A DNA stretch of 64,000 bases from CAVRGQ01 sp963720785 (GTDB lineage Bacteria > Actinomycetota > Acidimicrobiia > IMCC26256 > DASPTH01), in the NCBI GenBank assembly GCA_963720785.1, contig CAVRGQ010000009.1:372001-436000 (forward strand), given 5' to 3'. The notes below the pieces were generated by a model. The model had not been told where the DNA came from, did no database searches, and saw only the letters and a list, made by a program, of their open reading frames with translations. A program made the translations under genes and the position numbers. Shown here one piece after another: positions 63,264 through 64,000 of this stretch. Position 1 is the stretch's first letter; the number at the start of each line of letters is the position of its first letter.

Positions 63264-64000
63264 GTGCTGCCGGCGAACGACCACGACACCGAGACTTTCC
63301 GCCGCGACGGCGTCGTGTGCCTGCGCGGAGTGGTGCCGCCGGAGGGGCTCGCCCGCATGGCCGCGCCCCTGGAGGCGGCGCTCGCCAGCGACGCCACCGC
63401 CAACCTGTCGCAGATGGCCGACCACCTCGCCGCGGGTGCCGGCGCCCGGCGCCTGGTCGACGATCGCGTCGCCGCGGCGGGCGCACCGCGGGGCCACTTC
63501 CTCGCGGGCACCGATCACTGGCGCGAGCAACCGGAGTTCCTCGCCTTCGCGCTGCACTCACCGTTGCCCGCCATCGTCGCGGCGCTGCTCGGCAGCGAGC
63601 ACGTGTGGCTCTACGAGGACAGCGTGCTGGTGAAGGAGCCGGGCAGCGAGGAGAAGACGGCCTGGCACCAGGACATGGCGTACTTCGCGCTCGCGGGCGA
63701 CAACGTCGCCACCACGTGGGTACCGCTCGACGCCGTCACCGCCGAGACCGGCGCGGTGCGCTACGTCGTCGGATCGCATCTCGACCGTACGAAGTTCCGG
63801 CCCAACACCTTCGTCACCGATGTGTCGTTCGGCGACGACGACGCCGTCGACGTGCCCGACTACGACGACGCCCGGATCGCGGGGGCCGCGCGCATCGTCA
63901 CCTTCGACACGCAGCCCGGCGACGTGGTGGTGCACCACGCGTGCACGATCCACGGCGCGGGCGGCAACGCGAGCGCCACCACTCGCAGGCGGGCGATCTC
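63264..64000 (+). CDS. Phytanoyl-CoA dioxygenase (PhyH) family protein, runs off right edge
   Basis: This non-heme iron/2-oxoglutarate dioxygenase starts at GTG 63264 behind GAGGATAGG and extends past the window; 245 codons are visible. The Fe ligands appear as WHQD (His and Asp, near residue 138) and the distal histidine in VVHHACTIHGAGGN near residue 230, where the partial C-terminus with the 2-oxoglutarate-binding arginine is just beginning. LRGVVPPEGLARM and FLAGTDHWREQPEF are family-like N-terminal segments. Substrates range from phytanoyl-CoA to ectoine and secondary metabolites; the specific one is unknown. Confidence 0.88.
   Translation, partial: MLPANDHDTETFRRDGVVCLRGVVPPEGLARMAAPLEAALASDATANLSQMADHLAAGAGARRLVDDRVAAAGAPRGHFLAGTDHWREQPEFLAFALHSPLPAIVAALLGSEHVWLYEDSVLVKEPGSEEKTAWHQDMAYFALAGDNVATTWVPLDAVTAETGAVRYVVGSHLDRTKFRPNTFVTDVSFGDDDAVDVPDYDDARIAGAARIVTFDTQPGDVVVHHACTIHGAGGNASATTRRRAI

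Overview
The window is a roughly 70% GC, gene-dense bacterial chromosome segment with no sign of phage, insertion sequences or CRISPR. A WhiB protein, a BldD-like regulator, DUF2510 and DUF5979 proteins, a FolP2-type DHPS, a caa3 oxidase and the gene orders dnaG-rpoD, hrcA-dnaJ-rsmE and phoH-ybeY-corC-era point to an actinobacterium. My best guess is class Acidimicrobiia (Ilumatobacter-like), inferred from family resemblance without a search.

Layout. 1-4.7 kb: an MDR-type oxidoreductase behind a palindromic operator with an SDR downstream, tRNA-Val, whiB, a 69-aa orphan, a DUF2510 membrane protein and a serine hydrolase. 4.7-11.3 kb (minus strand): two inositol-monophosphatase-like genes and a molybdenum operon (mobA, fdhD, a Kelch-like propeller gene, an FdhF/YdeP-type molybdopterin oxidoreductase). 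11.4-13.4 kb: an ECF sigma factor, a membrane partner and a second membrane protein carrying the same C-terminal domain. 13.6-21.9 kb: small conserved genes, tRNA-Asn overlapped by an HTH/LAGLIDADG-like gene, a membrane glycosyltransferase, paired secreted paralogues beside a KstD-like flavoprotein, other secreted proteins and a CAT-anticodon tRNA. 21.9-33.7 kb: rpoD, dnaG, dgt, ppdK, a J-like/RDD membrane protein, glyS, recO, uppS. 33.7-41 kb: a lipid kinase and the caa3 oxidase operon ctaC-D-E-subunit IV-ctaG, ending in two cupredoxin genes. 41-60.3 kb (minus strand): era, corC, ybeY, phoH, bldD-like, rsmE, dnaJ, hrcA with a CIRCE operator, hemW, a questin-oxidase-like gene, lepA, holA, folP, comEC, comEA and leuS, with rpsT on the opposite strand. 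60.4-64 kb: tRNA-Ala, two membrane proteins, a PLDc_N protein and a truncated PhyH dioxygenase.

The most striking global feature is about twenty single-base reading-frame breaks, several in essential single-copy genes (dnaG four, rpoD, ppdK, glyS, hrcA, ybeY, ctaC). In about eighteen the break equals one extra base, in two a missing base, and sequence is conserved on both sides. I treat these as intact genes with probable sequence errors, and give full-length coordinates spanning each break.

I did not find an obviously new defence or mobile system. The best candidates for new biology are the sigma/partner/paralogue module, the cupredoxin tail of the caa3 operon, the J-like/coiled-coil/RDD fusion, the propeller gene inside the formate-dehydrogenase-like operon and the tRNA-Asn-overlapping HTH/LAGLIDADG-like gene. 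No stretch over 300 bases lacks a gene.
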